From Spirochaetaceae bacterium (GTDB lineage Bacteria > Spirochaetota > Spirochaetia > Treponematales > Breznakiellaceae): a stretch of DNA of 8,851 nucleotides. Under the pieces are notes generated by a model. It worked only from the letters and a program-made list of their open reading frames with translations. It had not been told where the DNA came from and searched no databases. Below are positions 1 to 5,661 of the stretch, piece after piece. The stretch lies in contig JAITAM010000231.1 in NCBI GenBank assembly GCA_031284085.1, positions 1-8,851 of the forward strand, given 5' to 3'. The translations under genes and the position numbers were made by a program. Position 1 is the stretch's first letter. The number at the start of each line of letters is the position of its first letter.

Positions 1-121
1 TCAATGTTGATCGATAAACTCTTATAATCCGCTTATAAAGGCAGATTTTGTATCCTCGTTTTTGGTCTTGTCTATCAAAAAGGCAAGACCGGAGCGGGGA
101 TTTTTTTCAGGCCGGCCAAGC

Positions 122-132
122 AGGTCAGACCT
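122..132 (+). repeat. REP-like palindrome, copy 1
   Basis: AGGTCAGACCT, a perfect palindrome apart from its central base (as single-stranded DNA: AGGT stem, CAG loop). It is preceded by AGC instead of the AATC seen in the other copies. A possible inverted fragment of the longer repeat unit follows at about 183-197 (GTTCTAC...GACAA), but that match is weak. Confidence 0.6.
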
Positions 133-236
133 TTGGTATGGAATATGGGCTTTTAGTGGCAGAGGCAGGCCATTAGGTATGCGTTCTACAGACAAGACAG
201 ACTTCAGACACCTTTGTACTCTGTTCTAAGGCCACC

Positions 237-353
237 GCGTGTTTGTCTAGAATAGAACTCTCCGATAGAACCGGAAATCAGGTCAGACCTTATACGGCTG
301 CGTGTTTGTCCAGAGTAGAACTCTCCGACAGAGCCAGAAATCAGGTCAGACCT
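237..353 (+). repeat. Two tandem 54-bp REP-like units (63-bp period)
   Basis: Units 237-290 and 300-353 are nearly identical over 54 bases and differ mainly by C/T and A/G transitions. Each starts GCGTGTTTGTC, contains TAGAACTCTCCGA and ends with AATCAGGTCAGACCT. The second unit has an extra small hairpin, AGAGT-AGA-ACTCT; in the first a base change weakens it. The pair resembles a bipartite mosaic REP cluster located 5' of a RAYT gene. Confidence 0.75.
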
Positions 354-400
354 AGCCTCAAGAAAAAAAAGGAGTAAAAAAAGCAGCTGATTAAAGCAAA

Positions 401-952
401 ATGCCATGTTTACCCCGTTATCTATGTATGGCATCGCATTATTCGCCACGAGGTCGCACTGATTTAGGCCTCACGTATTATATCTTCTCGGTAGTTAATC
501 GATTCCTCTTTGAACTCGACCCCGATAAGATGAAAGAGCTGTTTCTCGCTATAGTTGAGGAAGCGCTAACGGTAAAAGGTTTCAAATTCAAGCTTTGGAA
601 CTTTTGTATCATGTCTAACCATTTCCATTTTCTTATTACTCCAGCCGAAGGACAGAGTCTTTCTGAGATATTGAAATGGATTAAGATGGTATTTGCGATC
701 CGCTGGAACAAGATGAACCACAAAACCGGACATTTCTGGGGAGACAGGTTCTATTCGCGAGTAATAACGGACAAAAAAGACTTCTGGGATGTGTATAACT
801 ATATTGACCAGAACCCTGTTAAGGCCGGACTTGTAAAAGAGCCTTGTGAATGGAAGTACAGTGGGGCGTATCATCGGGAACACGGAATTACAGGAATTGT
901 CTCTTTCGTGGACGACACAATCTTGAAGTCAGAGCTGAAGGTACTCCAGTGA
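401..952 (+). CDS. REP-associated tyrosine transposase (RAYT, Y1_Tnp)
   Basis: This 183-residue protein belongs to the IS200-like Y1 transposase superfamily, in the RAYT group that cuts and moves REP-type palindromes as single-stranded DNA through a 5'-phosphotyrosine link. The metal-binding HUH motif is HFH at residues 74-76 (SNHFHFLI). The family signature NYIDQNPVKAGLV is at 133-145, with Tyr134 aligning with the catalytic Tyr115 of the E. coli enzyme. The motif HFWGDRFYSRV (111-121) matches the usual W..RF segment. Length is typical and no frameshift is seen, so it looks intact. The start is uncertain: the purine-rich AAGGAG is 27 bases upstream of the ATG at 401, and ATG at 428 is an alternative. 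A copy of its presumed repeat substrate begins four bases after the stop. No transposition partner is encoded nearby. Confidence 0.88.
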   Translation: MPCLPRYLCMASHYSPRGRTDLGLTYYIFSVVNRFLFELDPDKMKELFLAIVEEALTVKGFKFKLWNFCIMSNHFHFLITPAEGQSLSEILKWIKMVFAIRWNKMNHKTGHFWGDRFYSRVITDKKDFWDVYNYIDQNPVKAGLVKEPCEWKYSGAYHREHGITGIVSFVDDTILKSELKVLQ

Positions 953-955
953 ATC

Positions 956-966
956 AGGTCAGACCT
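956..966 (+). repeat. REP-like palindrome at the RAYT stop codon
   Basis: AGGTCAGACCT preceded by AATC; the A of the TGA stop codon lies within the AATC context (GAATC from 951). It has the same orientation as the copies upstream of the gene, so the transposase gene is bracketed by its likely recognition sequence. Confidence 0.65.
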
Positions 967-980
967 GAGGTTGTTTCCTG

Positions 981-1037
981 TAGGCAAAAAGCCGTACCTC
1001 TTTCCTGATACAAGAACCTAGAAGCAGCCTGCGGCTG
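981..1037 (-). repeat. 57-bp 3'-end hairpin element (inverted copy)
   Basis: Read on the minus strand, this begins three bases after the lipoprotein stop codon with the hairpin CAGCC-GCA-GGCTG, continues AGGTTCTTGTATCAGG, and ends GTACGGCTTTTTGCC. The same order of parts occurs at 8353-8410 on the plus strand, after the stop of an unrelated lipoprotein gene, and in part at 8423-8467. It may act as a 3'-end processing or termination signal, or it may simply be a dispersed repeat. The hairpin has no T-run directly behind it, so a classical terminator is not shown. Confidence 0.65.
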
Positions 1038-1040
1038 GGG

Positions 1041-2555
1041 TTAGGCTTGCGTAATGCTTAAACGACTTACAGCGCCGGCGGATAAACCATAATGCTCTTG
1101 AACGTAGGCGGAAAAAGCCTCGGCTTCAGCCTGAAATGACGAGGTTAGTTCAGGGTAAGCGCCGGAACTATCTCTGCGCGGCAGAACCGTATAACGCCAC
1201 GGATGTGCGGCAATCTGACCGGCGAGAGTCCTGCCGAAATAGGCGCCGGCTTGTGAAACCGACTGTTGTAAAATATATGCCATGAATTCATTGACCACGA
1301 GGTACTCATCGGTGATGTCGTACTGTTGATAGTCAAAAAGAGAAAGAATAAACCGTTTGGCAACAGGAGAAAAACTATCAAAGCGCTCTCTACTAAAGGC
1401 ACGGAAAGCTTCGTCAATAAAGAAAATACCGTGAAAACCTTCATGCGCCATAAACCGCTCTCGCAGATTCTTAGACGATTCTCGTGAAATCGAGACGATA
1501 GCACCCGTCCCCGCTTCAAAACCGTCCGCGCTGCGCCGAATAATACCATTGTGCAGAAGCAGCGCTTGCAGCTCGAACTCCGTGTCGTTTAACGGAAACT
1601 TGGTACGCATAGCTTGATCAAAGAAGCGGGCAAGATCATCGGCACGGTAATCATGAGCATTCCAGCCATGCAGGCCGGCAATTTCACGATCGCTTGCAAG
1701 GCGCCCTCGAAAACCGGCCTTTTCCACAAAAAAAGCAAGGCGTTTTAACAGAGCGTCTTGTACCGCATACGAAGCCGTATCAAAAATCAGTATGGACGGG
1801 AAAGCTTCCCACGAAAAAACCTCATACTGGCTCTTGCGCCACATGCTTTGTGCATACTCCAAGACAATCTTAGGATCAGCCTTCACAGGGTCCATAGCGC
1901 TTATTTTCTGTGCTACAAGGCGGGCGCTTGTTGCTCCATCAATGAACACAGGAAAAGCCTGAGCCGGCAGAATACCGGATGGAATATACACCGTTCCGCT
2001 CGCTTCAAACCGAGTGCCGCCGGCTTCGACTACGATAGGAGCGGCATTGGAAGCGGCAGAGAGCGACAGAGTGCCGCGGTAAGGCAGGGGTGGATCGATA
2101 CTATAGCCTTGTCTTTCCCGCTGTACAAAAGCGGTAATCGACAGGGCGCTGTCATTACGCTCAAAGCCGTACCACTGTGGAACAAGACTCAAGCTCTGCA
2201 CTTCGATAGTGCCGGCTTGTGCCGGATCGACGCTTACAGTCAATGTTGTGATGGTCCCGGAAGGTATCGGCACGGCATAGCGTATCTGCGTGGCGTCGGC
2301 CGGGCTACATTCCCACGAATCAGCACCGTTAACAACGAGTCGGATACCAAGCGGCGTTTCCGTCCGGTACTGTATAGCCAAAGACAAATCTGCCGAGATA
2401 GGAACAGGTTCCCTGAACCGATACTCAAAGAGCTGCTTCCCTTTCTGCGATACGGTAAAGGCCGTTCCTTCCGGGAAACCGGAAAGCTCAGGCTTTTGGT
2501 TTTGGCACGATACGGAGAGCAATGGGCAAAGAAGTAGAAAAAATAAGAGTTTCAT
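1041..2555 (-). CDS. Putative lipoprotein with HEGFH metallopeptidase-like motif
   Basis: This 504-residue protein starts with a lipoprotein signal peptide: hydrophobic residues 4-13, then LSVSC, giving Cys17 as the lipidated residue. It is therefore probably anchored in a membrane and faces the periplasm or surface. The N-terminal half (about 25-215) is Ser/Thr/Ala-rich and beta-like and matches no family I can name. The C-terminal half contains MAHEGFHGIFF with HEGFH at 371-375, an HExxH zinc-binding pattern. VVNEFMAYILQQ follows, where Glu423, 48 residues downstream, is a plausible third ligand as in gluzincin peptidases. This makes a secreted zinc protease plausible; the family is not recognised and the substrate is unknown. 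The ATG at 2553-2555 has only a weak AGG six bases upstream. It is transcribed alone, divergently from the cysS unit, from the promoter at 2573-2602. Its 3' end carries the hairpin repeat at 981-1037. Confidence 0.75.
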   Translation of the reverse strand: MKLLFFLLLCPLLSVSCQNQKPELSGFPEGTAFTVSQKGKQLFEYRFREPVPISADLSLAIQYRTETPLGIRLVVNGADSWECSPADATQIRYAVPIPSGTITTLTVSVDPAQAGTIEVQSLSLVPQWYGFERNDSALSITAFVQRERQGYSIDPPLPYRGTLSLSAASNAAPIVVEAGGTRFEASGTVYIPSGILPAQAFPVFIDGATSARLVAQKISAMDPVKADPKIVLEYAQSMWRKSQYEVFSWEAFPSILIFDTASYAVQDALLKRLAFFVEKAGFRGRLASDREIAGLHGWNAHDYRADDLARFFDQAMRTKFPLNDTEFELQALLLHNGIIRRSADGFEAGTGAIVSISRESSKNLRERFMAHEGFHGIFFIDEAFRAFSRERFDSFSPVAKRFILSLFDYQQYDITDEYLVVNEFMAYILQQSVSQAGAYFGRTLAGQIAAHPWRYTVLPRRDSSGAYPELTSSFQAEAEAFSAYVQEHYGLSAGAVSRLSITQA

Positions 2556-2572
2556 AGCAACCTGATAAAGAG

Positions 2573-2602
2573 ATCATAATTTGAGAGGAAGATATTTGTC
2601 AA
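2573..2602 (-). promoter_or_regulatory. Sigma-70-type promoter of the lipoprotein gene
   Basis: Reading the minus strand, TTGACA (plus coordinates 2597-2602) is a perfect -35. TATGAT (2573-2578) matches five of six bases of the -10, with an 18-base spacer. The predicted transcript starts near 2566 and gives a very short leader before the ATG at 2555. It is the best promoter match in the window. Confidence 0.6.
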
Positions 2603-2605
2603 TTA

Positions 2606-2617
2606 AGATAGTTATCT
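2606..2617. promoter_or_regulatory. Palindrome next to the -35, possible operator
   Basis: AGATA-GT-TATCT is a 12-base dyad. It lies four bases upstream of the lipoprotein gene's -35 box, where an activator or repressor dimer could bind. No family of regulator is suggested by the sequence. Confidence 0.35.
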
Positions 2618-2724
2618 AAGCAGAAAGATACGAGCTAAAAGTGTCGAGCTGGGCTGCGGCGCTTCTAATAACCGCATATGCGTTATACCGCACTTGCCTT
2701 ATGCTCTTTTGTCTACTTGTATTA

Positions 2725-2751
2725 TTGAACACTATATAGTATATTTATAAA
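2725..2751 (+). promoter_or_regulatory. Weak candidate promoter for the Cys-rich gene and cysS
   Basis: TTGAAC (2725-2730) and TATAAA (2746-2751) are separated by 15 bases, shorter than the ideal 17. The site lies in the most AT-rich part of the region and would give a leader of about 150 bases containing the bulged hairpin at 2838-2865. It is offered only because no better promoter is visible before the operon. Confidence 0.28.
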
Positions 2752-2911
2752 CATATAACTCACGTACGCAAATACGGTGGCAAATCACATTGTGTTTTTC
2801 AGCATAATGCAAGCGCCGAAATAGTATGGGAGCTGCTATCTTTTCCTTTTAGACTGAGGAAAGATCAAGTGTAATGCGTAATAGTCTAAGTATAATGTTA
2901 AGGGGATTTGT

Positions 2912-3058
2912 ATGGCTTCAGTAGCATGTGAAAATTGTGGAAAAGTTATCCCAGAAGAAGAAATGAAACATGGCGAATGTGACCAATGTGTTCTCTGTGC
3001 AGATTGTGTAGCGATATACATTGAAAAAGATTGTAAAGACTGCAAAAAGCAAAAGTAA
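2912..3058 (+). CDS. 48-residue protein with four CxxC motifs (zinc-ribbon-like)
   Basis: The reading frame MASVACENCGKV...CKKQK has a good Shine-Dalgarno sequence (AAGGGG, 2900-2905, six bases before the ATG). Its TAA ends 15 bp before cysS, so the two are almost certainly co-transcribed. Eight of 48 residues are cysteines arranged as CxxC pairs at 6/9, 23/26, 29/32 and 41/44, enough for two zinc sites. The remainder is highly charged with no membrane segment, so a small cytoplasmic double zinc-ribbon protein is the simplest reading. An alternative is a cysteine-sensing upstream peptide for cysS: ribosomes would slow on it when Cys-tRNA is short. No attenuator hairpin fits in the 15-bp gap, so any such control would have to be by translational coupling. 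I cannot assign a named family. Confidence 0.75.
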   Translation: MASVACENCGKVIPEEEMKHGECDQCVLCADCVAIYIEKDCKDCKKQK

Positions 3059-3073
3059 TACACGGAGAATTCT

Positions 3074-4483
3074 ATGGCCCTTGCCTTATTTAATACTATT
3101 GGACGGACAGTAAAGCCTTTTATATCACTGGTACCGGGTAAAGTCGGGTTTTATGGTTGTGGGCCAACAGTCTATGACTATGCTCATATTGGAAACTTGC
3201 GAGCCTACGTCCTTCATGATATTTTAGTACGGACGCTCATTCGTGCAGGGTTTTCAGTAACGTATGTGATGAATATCACCGATATAGGGCATCTTTCCGG
3301 CGACAATGACACTGGCAATGATAAAATGATTAACAGTGCCATTGTATCAGGGAAGAGCGTCCTTGAAGTAGCGGATTTTTATACACAGGCATTTTTCACT
3401 GATACCGAACGGCTTGGTATTATGAAGCCGACTATAGTATGTAAGGCTACCGAGCATGTTGCCGATATGATCGCACTTATACAAAGAATTGAGGCGGCCG
3501 GCTATACCTACTGTTCCGGGGGCAATCTTTATTTTGATATAACAAAATTTCCATCGTATGGTACGCTTGCTCGTCTGCGGCTTGATGAGTTACGGGCAGG
3601 CGTCCGTATTGATATTGATAAAAATAAACATAATTCGCAAGATTTTGTTCTATGGTTTACCAAAAGTAAATTCGAAAACCACGCTTTAACATGGGATAGC
3701 CCTTGGGGAAGAGGGTATCCGGGGTGGCATATTGAATGTTCTGCTATGAGCATTAAATATTTGGGCGAACAATTTGACATCCATGCGGGCGGAATTGATC
3801 ATATACCGGTACACCACACAAATGAAATCGCTCAAAGCGAGGCTGCTACCGGAAAATCCCCATGGGTCCAATACTGGGTTCACAATGAATTTTTAGTACT
3901 GGACAAGGGGAAAATGTCCAAAACTTCAGGCGATTTTATTACCTTGCAAATGCTTGTAGATGCCGGCTACCATCCTATGGATTACCGGTATTTTCTCTTG
4001 GGCGCTCATTACCGAAGCCAAATACAGTTTTCATACCAAGCCCTTGACGGCGCCCGCAATGCTCGAAAATCACTTGTTGATAAGCTTCTCCTTCTAAAGG
4101 AGAAAGCCGGTTCTACCAGCGGTACGCCATCTCAAGCATACCTTGCCTCCTTTGATAATGCTATGGAAAACGATCTTTCTACACCGCGAGCATTGGCAGT
4201 ACTGTGGACTGTTATTCGTGATCCGAAGCTTTCTGCAGCCGATATTGTGGCAACAGTTGCGGTTATAGATGGTATTTTGGGTCTGCAGCTAATGGCAGAT
4301 AGTGTGGCAGCACCGGTTGCGATTGATGCCGCACGCATTGAAGCTCTGATCGCTGAACGAACAGAAGCAAAAGAACAAAAAGATTTTGTCAAAGCTGACT
4401 GTATCCGACAAGAATTGAATAAGTATGGTATAGTACTAACCGATACACCGACCGGAACAACATGGCGTATTGATATTTTGTAA
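3074..4483 (+). CDS. cysS: Cysteinyl-tRNA synthetase
   Basis: Class I aminoacyl-tRNA synthetase that charges tRNA-Cys with cysteine in the cytoplasm, using ATP. The 469 residues compare with 461 in E. coli, so it is full length. The ATP-binding HIGH motif appears as HIGN at 38-41 in GCGPTVYDYAHIGNLR. The KMSKS loop is KMSKT at 280-284. The zinc ligands of the family are all present: Cys29, Cys222 (WHIECSAM), and His247 and Glu251 in the HHTNE motif. The C-terminal helical anticodon-binding part runs from about 310 to the end. GGAG at 3064-3067 sits six bases before the ATG and fixes the start. It is the second gene of a unit with the Cys-rich mini-protein. In T. pallidum, from memory, cysS is also directly followed by the RpoE-type sigma gene. 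Confidence 0.97.
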   Translation: MALALFNTIGRTVKPFISLVPGKVGFYGCGPTVYDYAHIGNLRAYVLHDILVRTLIRAGFSVTYVMNITDIGHLSGDNDTGNDKMINSAIVSGKSVLEVADFYTQAFFTDTERLGIMKPTIVCKATEHVADMIALIQRIEAAGYTYCSGGNLYFDITKFPSYGTLARLRLDELRAGVRIDIDKNKHNSQDFVLWFTKSKFENHALTWDSPWGRGYPGWHIECSAMSIKYLGEQFDIHAGGIDHIPVHHTNEIAQSEAATGKSPWVQYWVHNEFLVLDKGKMSKTSGDFITLQMLVDAGYHPMDYRYFLLGAHYRSQIQFSYQALDGARNARKSLVDKLLLLKEKAGSTSGTPSQAYLASFDNAMENDLSTPRALAVLWTVIRDPKLSAADIVATVAVIDGILGLQLMADSVAAPVAIDAARIEALIAERTEAKEQKDFVKADCIRQELNKYGIVLTDTPTGTTWRIDIL

Positions 4484-4500
4484 ATTTGTATAGCAGATTC

Positions 4501-4547
4501 ACGCCTTTTCTCCGATAAAAGAGAAAGTAAAGGGTGTTGTCGGTTTT
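4501..4547 (+). terminator. Weak terminator candidate after cysS
   Basis: ACGCCTTTT (4501-4509) can pair with AAAGGGTGT (4529-4537) over nine positions including G-T pairs, and an inner TTTCTC/GAGAAA pairing competes with it. Only four T follow, at 4544-4547, several bases behind the stem. Termination here would be leaky at best. Confidence 0.28.
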
Positions 4548-4589
4548 CCCCTCATGTGATACAGGAAAATCCTTTCTTCAAAAAGAAGG

Positions 4590-4696
4590 GTATGGAGATC
4601 GACAAACAGTCAAAACCTAAAAGACTGTAAGATTTATACTATGAAAGTAGCGACTGCGACCGAAACACATTCCTTTGAGGAAGGTCGAAGATTCAA
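4590..4696 (+). repeat. Structured element copy 1, degenerate or internally deleted
   Basis: Shares with copies 2 and 3 the block AACCTAAAAGACTGT (4614-4628, AAGCCTGTG in the others), GAAAGTAGCGA (4643-4653), a terminal TTCC/GGAA hairpin (4670-4673 with 4679-4682) and the 3' end GATTCAAA. The middle part with ACCTC.ACTGTGAG is missing. It is preceded directly by the hairpin 4571-4590. It is probably a decayed copy of the same mobile or regulatory element. Confidence 0.5.
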
Positions 4697-4739
4697 ACCT
4701 GCTAATGTGTAACATTCAAGAAAAACATTTGTTTACAAA

Positions 4740-4875
4740 GTATAGCGCCGGCGAGGCGGAATCTAAAGCCTGTGAACACTGATACCTCTACTGTGAGTTA
4801 CTTAATAAAACTAAAGCGGCGGCTCCGGCCGGAAGAAACAGGAAGATCCTCTCTTGAGGGAAGGCTAGGATTCAA
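4740..4875 (+). ncRNA. Structured element copy 2, omegaRNA / IS605 right-end-like
   Basis: Over 42 aligned bases (4757-4798 against 5515-5556) copies 2 and 3 differ at five positions, with shared CTAAAGCCTGTG, ACCTC and ACTGTGAGT. A variable part, AAAGCGGCGGCTCC and ACAGGAAG follow, then a CCTC-TCTT-GAGG tetraloop hairpin (4848-4859) and the end AGGATTCAA. CCTG (4768-4771) and CAGG (4839-4842) could pair across the element in both copies. The 3' arrangement resembles the right ends, and hence the guide-RNA scaffolds, of IS200/IS605-group TnpB/IscB transposons; this is a recollection of the family pattern, not a search result. It ends six bases before the AAGGA of the sigma gene, so it would lie in that gene's leader. 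A novel cis-regulatory RNA is the alternative. Confidence 0.5.
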
Positions 4876-4891
4876 TGATTAAGGATAGGAT

Positions 4892-5407
4892 GTGAGTGAC
4901 AGTGTGCCGACAACAGTTGATTTTCGTCATTTGTATGAAACTGTCTTTCCTATACTATTTAGGATTGCATATCGTATTGCCGGTACAGACGAAGCAGCAG
5001 AAGACCTTTGCCAAGATGCCTTTTTTCGTCTCCATGAAAAAAATATGTCCTTTCCTAGTGCTGACGATGCCAAGTACTGGCTTATTCGGGTGGTCAAAAA
5101 TGCTTCACTTAATTATGCAAAACGTAAAGACAGAGAACGAAAAGCCTATCAAAAGGCGTTCCATGAAGATGCAAAAGTCGAGGAGACCGGCGAACATATC
5201 TTGATTAAAAAAGAAATACAAGATGAGGTAAAAGAAGCATTGGATAAATTACCTGAGAATTTACGAATGGTTTTAATATTAAAAGAGTACGGCGAAATGA
5301 ATTACAGAGATATTGGACATACATTAGGTATTAGCGAGGGAAATGTTAAAGTACGGGTGTTTAGAGCAAGGGAACAATTAGCGATGCTGTTATCAAAAAT
5401 CATATAG
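4892..5407 (+). CDS. rpoE: ECF-type RNA polymerase sigma factor (RpoE-like)
   Basis: This 171-residue protein has only the two domains of group 4 (ECF) sigma factors, which direct RNA polymerase to stress or envelope promoters and are normally held by an anti-sigma protein. Sigma region 2 spans about 12-80, with AEDLCQDAFFRLHE (36-49) contacting core polymerase and the -10 and AKYWLIRVVKN (60-70). Region 4 spans about 117-168, with LPENLRMVLILKEYGEMNYRDI followed by the helix-turn-helix GISEGNVKVRVFRAREQL that reads the -35. A charged linker separates them. The start is GTG at 4892, fixed by AAGGA (4881-4885) six bases upstream. T. pallidum TP0092 (RpoE) also follows cysS, so I use that symbol. 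Unlike most ECF genes, its anti-sigma partner is not coupled but lies 254 bp downstream behind a structured repeat. Confidence 0.93.
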   Translation: MSDSVPTTVDFRHLYETVFPILFRIAYRIAGTDEAAEDLCQDAFFRLHEKNMSFPSADDAKYWLIRVVKNASLNYAKRKDRERKAYQKAFHEDAKVEETGEHILIKKEIQDEVKEALDKLPENLRMVLILKEYGEMNYRDIGHTLGISEGNVKVRVFRAREQLAMLLSKII

Positions 5408-5498
5408 ATGTATTTTACAATTTGGTACAAGAAAGATACGACCGTCTTATAGTGCGATAAAAAAGCGCCGAATTGGAAAAATAGAATATATAAAAACG

Positions 5499-5632
5499 GT
5501 ACGGCCCGGATAGTCGGAACCTAAAGCCTGTGGACAGTGAGACCTCCACTGTGAGTATTCATAAGACGAAAGCAGCGAGTCCCACCGGGGGAAGCAGGAA
5601 TACCCCTCCCTTATAAGAGAGGTAGGATTCAA
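5499..5632 (+). ncRNA. Structured element copy 3, between sigma and anti-sigma genes
   Basis: The best-preserved copy. CGGAACCTAAAGCCTGTG (5515-5532) is followed by ACAGTG/CACTGT (5534-5539 with 5547-5552, around GAGACCTC), then GAAAGCAGCGAGTCCC and GGGGGAAGCAGGAA. A terminal hairpin, CCTCCCT-TATA-AGAGAGG with one mismatch (5605-5622), precedes TAGGATTCAA. GAAGCAGGAA, then a stem, then GGATTCAA is what suggests an IS200/IS605-group right end or omegaRNA scaffold; the match is from memory. It ends 17 bases before the anti-sigma Shine-Dalgarno AAAGGA. No TnpB, IscB or TnpA of the matching type occurs in the window, so the copy would be a solo remnant or be served in trans. Confidence 0.55.
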
Positions 5633-5661
5633 AATACCTGACTTTTTCAAAGGAACTTTTT

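Larger units (their letters stand above)
1..400. other. Intergenic region with REP-like repeats, no gene supported
   Basis: No frame here gives a convincing gene. One frame stays open from the window edge to a TAA at 25-27 and could be the tail of an upstream gene, but nine codons prove nothing. A hairpin with arms at 64-72 and 82-90 (9 bp including one G-T pair, 9-base loop) is followed, after a 10-base gap, by seven T at 101-107. It could be a weak terminator for a gene to the left. The rest holds quasi-palindromic repeats at 122, 280 and 343, which appear to belong to the transposase gene downstream. Confidence 0.5.
119..966 (+). mobile_element. RAYT gene with flanking REP-like palindromes
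   Basis: A single-domain Y1 transposase gene lies between copies of the 11-base palindrome AGGTCAGACCT: three on its left (122, 280, 343) and one on its right (956). Three of the four are preceded by AATC, and the first by AGC. RAYT proteins in other bacteria recognise a short palindrome preceded by a guide-like tetranucleotide (GTAG/GTGG in enterobacteria), so AATC may play that role here; this is inference. No terminal direct repeats are expected or seen. The element may be a resident repeat-spreading unit rather than an active insertion sequence. Confidence 0.6.
2556..2911. other. Divergent intergenic region
   Basis: This 356-bp region separates the minus-strand lipoprotein gene from the plus-strand cysS pair. 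It holds the strong-looking minus-strand promoter (2573-2602) with its palindrome (2606-2617), and a 10-bp palindrome CGCATATGCG (2673-2682). It also holds an AT-rich stretch (2720-2760) with a weak plus-strand promoter, and a bulged hairpin (2838-2846 with 2858-2865) in the leader of the small Cys-rich gene. TATAAT at 2891-2896 is too close to the Shine-Dalgarno sequence to give a usable leader. No gene was found in it. Confidence 0.5.
4484..4891 (+). other. Intergenic region with two structured repeats
   Basis: This 408-bp region has no supported gene. It begins with a weak terminator-like fold after cysS, then an 8-bp hairpin with a CAAA loop (arms 4571-4578 and 4583-4590, one G-T pair). 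Two copies of the structured element follow (4590-4696 and 4740-4875). The second ends 16 bases before the sigma gene's GTG. A 22-codon ATG frame at 4641 has no ribosome binding site and lies inside copy 1, so it is not counted. Confidence 0.6.

Noticed and set aside
64..107. Intrinsic terminator from the hairpin 64-90 and T-run 101-107
   Set aside because: The T-run is ten bases away from the stem and the upstream gene is not visible; kept only as a remark.
204..449. Minus-strand frame with repeated RSDLISGS / GEFYS peptides
   Set aside because: The repeats reflect the tandem 54-bp REP-like units; no ribosome binding site and overlap with the transposase start.
1758..2537. Long plus-strand frame of 259 codons
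   Set aside because: It is antisense to the lipoprotein gene, which has a signal peptide and promoter; the plus frame has Arg/Ser/Cys-rich composition and no motif or ribosome binding site.
2891..2896. TATAAT as the promoter -10 for the Cys-rich gene
   Set aside because: Transcription would start at about 2903, within the Shine-Dalgarno sequence, and no -35 is found at 16-18 bases.
3059..3073. Classical transcription attenuator between the Cys-rich gene and cysS
   Set aside because: The gap is only 15 bases and holds the cysS ribosome binding site; no terminator hairpin can fit.
4641..4709. 22-codon frame starting at ATG 4641
   Set aside because: No ribosome binding site and it lies within element copy 1.
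4740..4875. Known metabolite riboswitch (cobalamin, c-di-GMP, SAM, TPP and others considered)
   Set aside because: None of the signature boxes I know for these classes is present; a novel class cannot be excluded.
5516..5545. GGAACC (5516-5521) and GGAATC (4758-4763) as ECF -35 boxes of autoregulated promoters
   Set aside because: No convincing -10 follows at the right distance, and similarity of the copies extends over about 130 bases, far more than a promoter. Still worth a 5'-end check.
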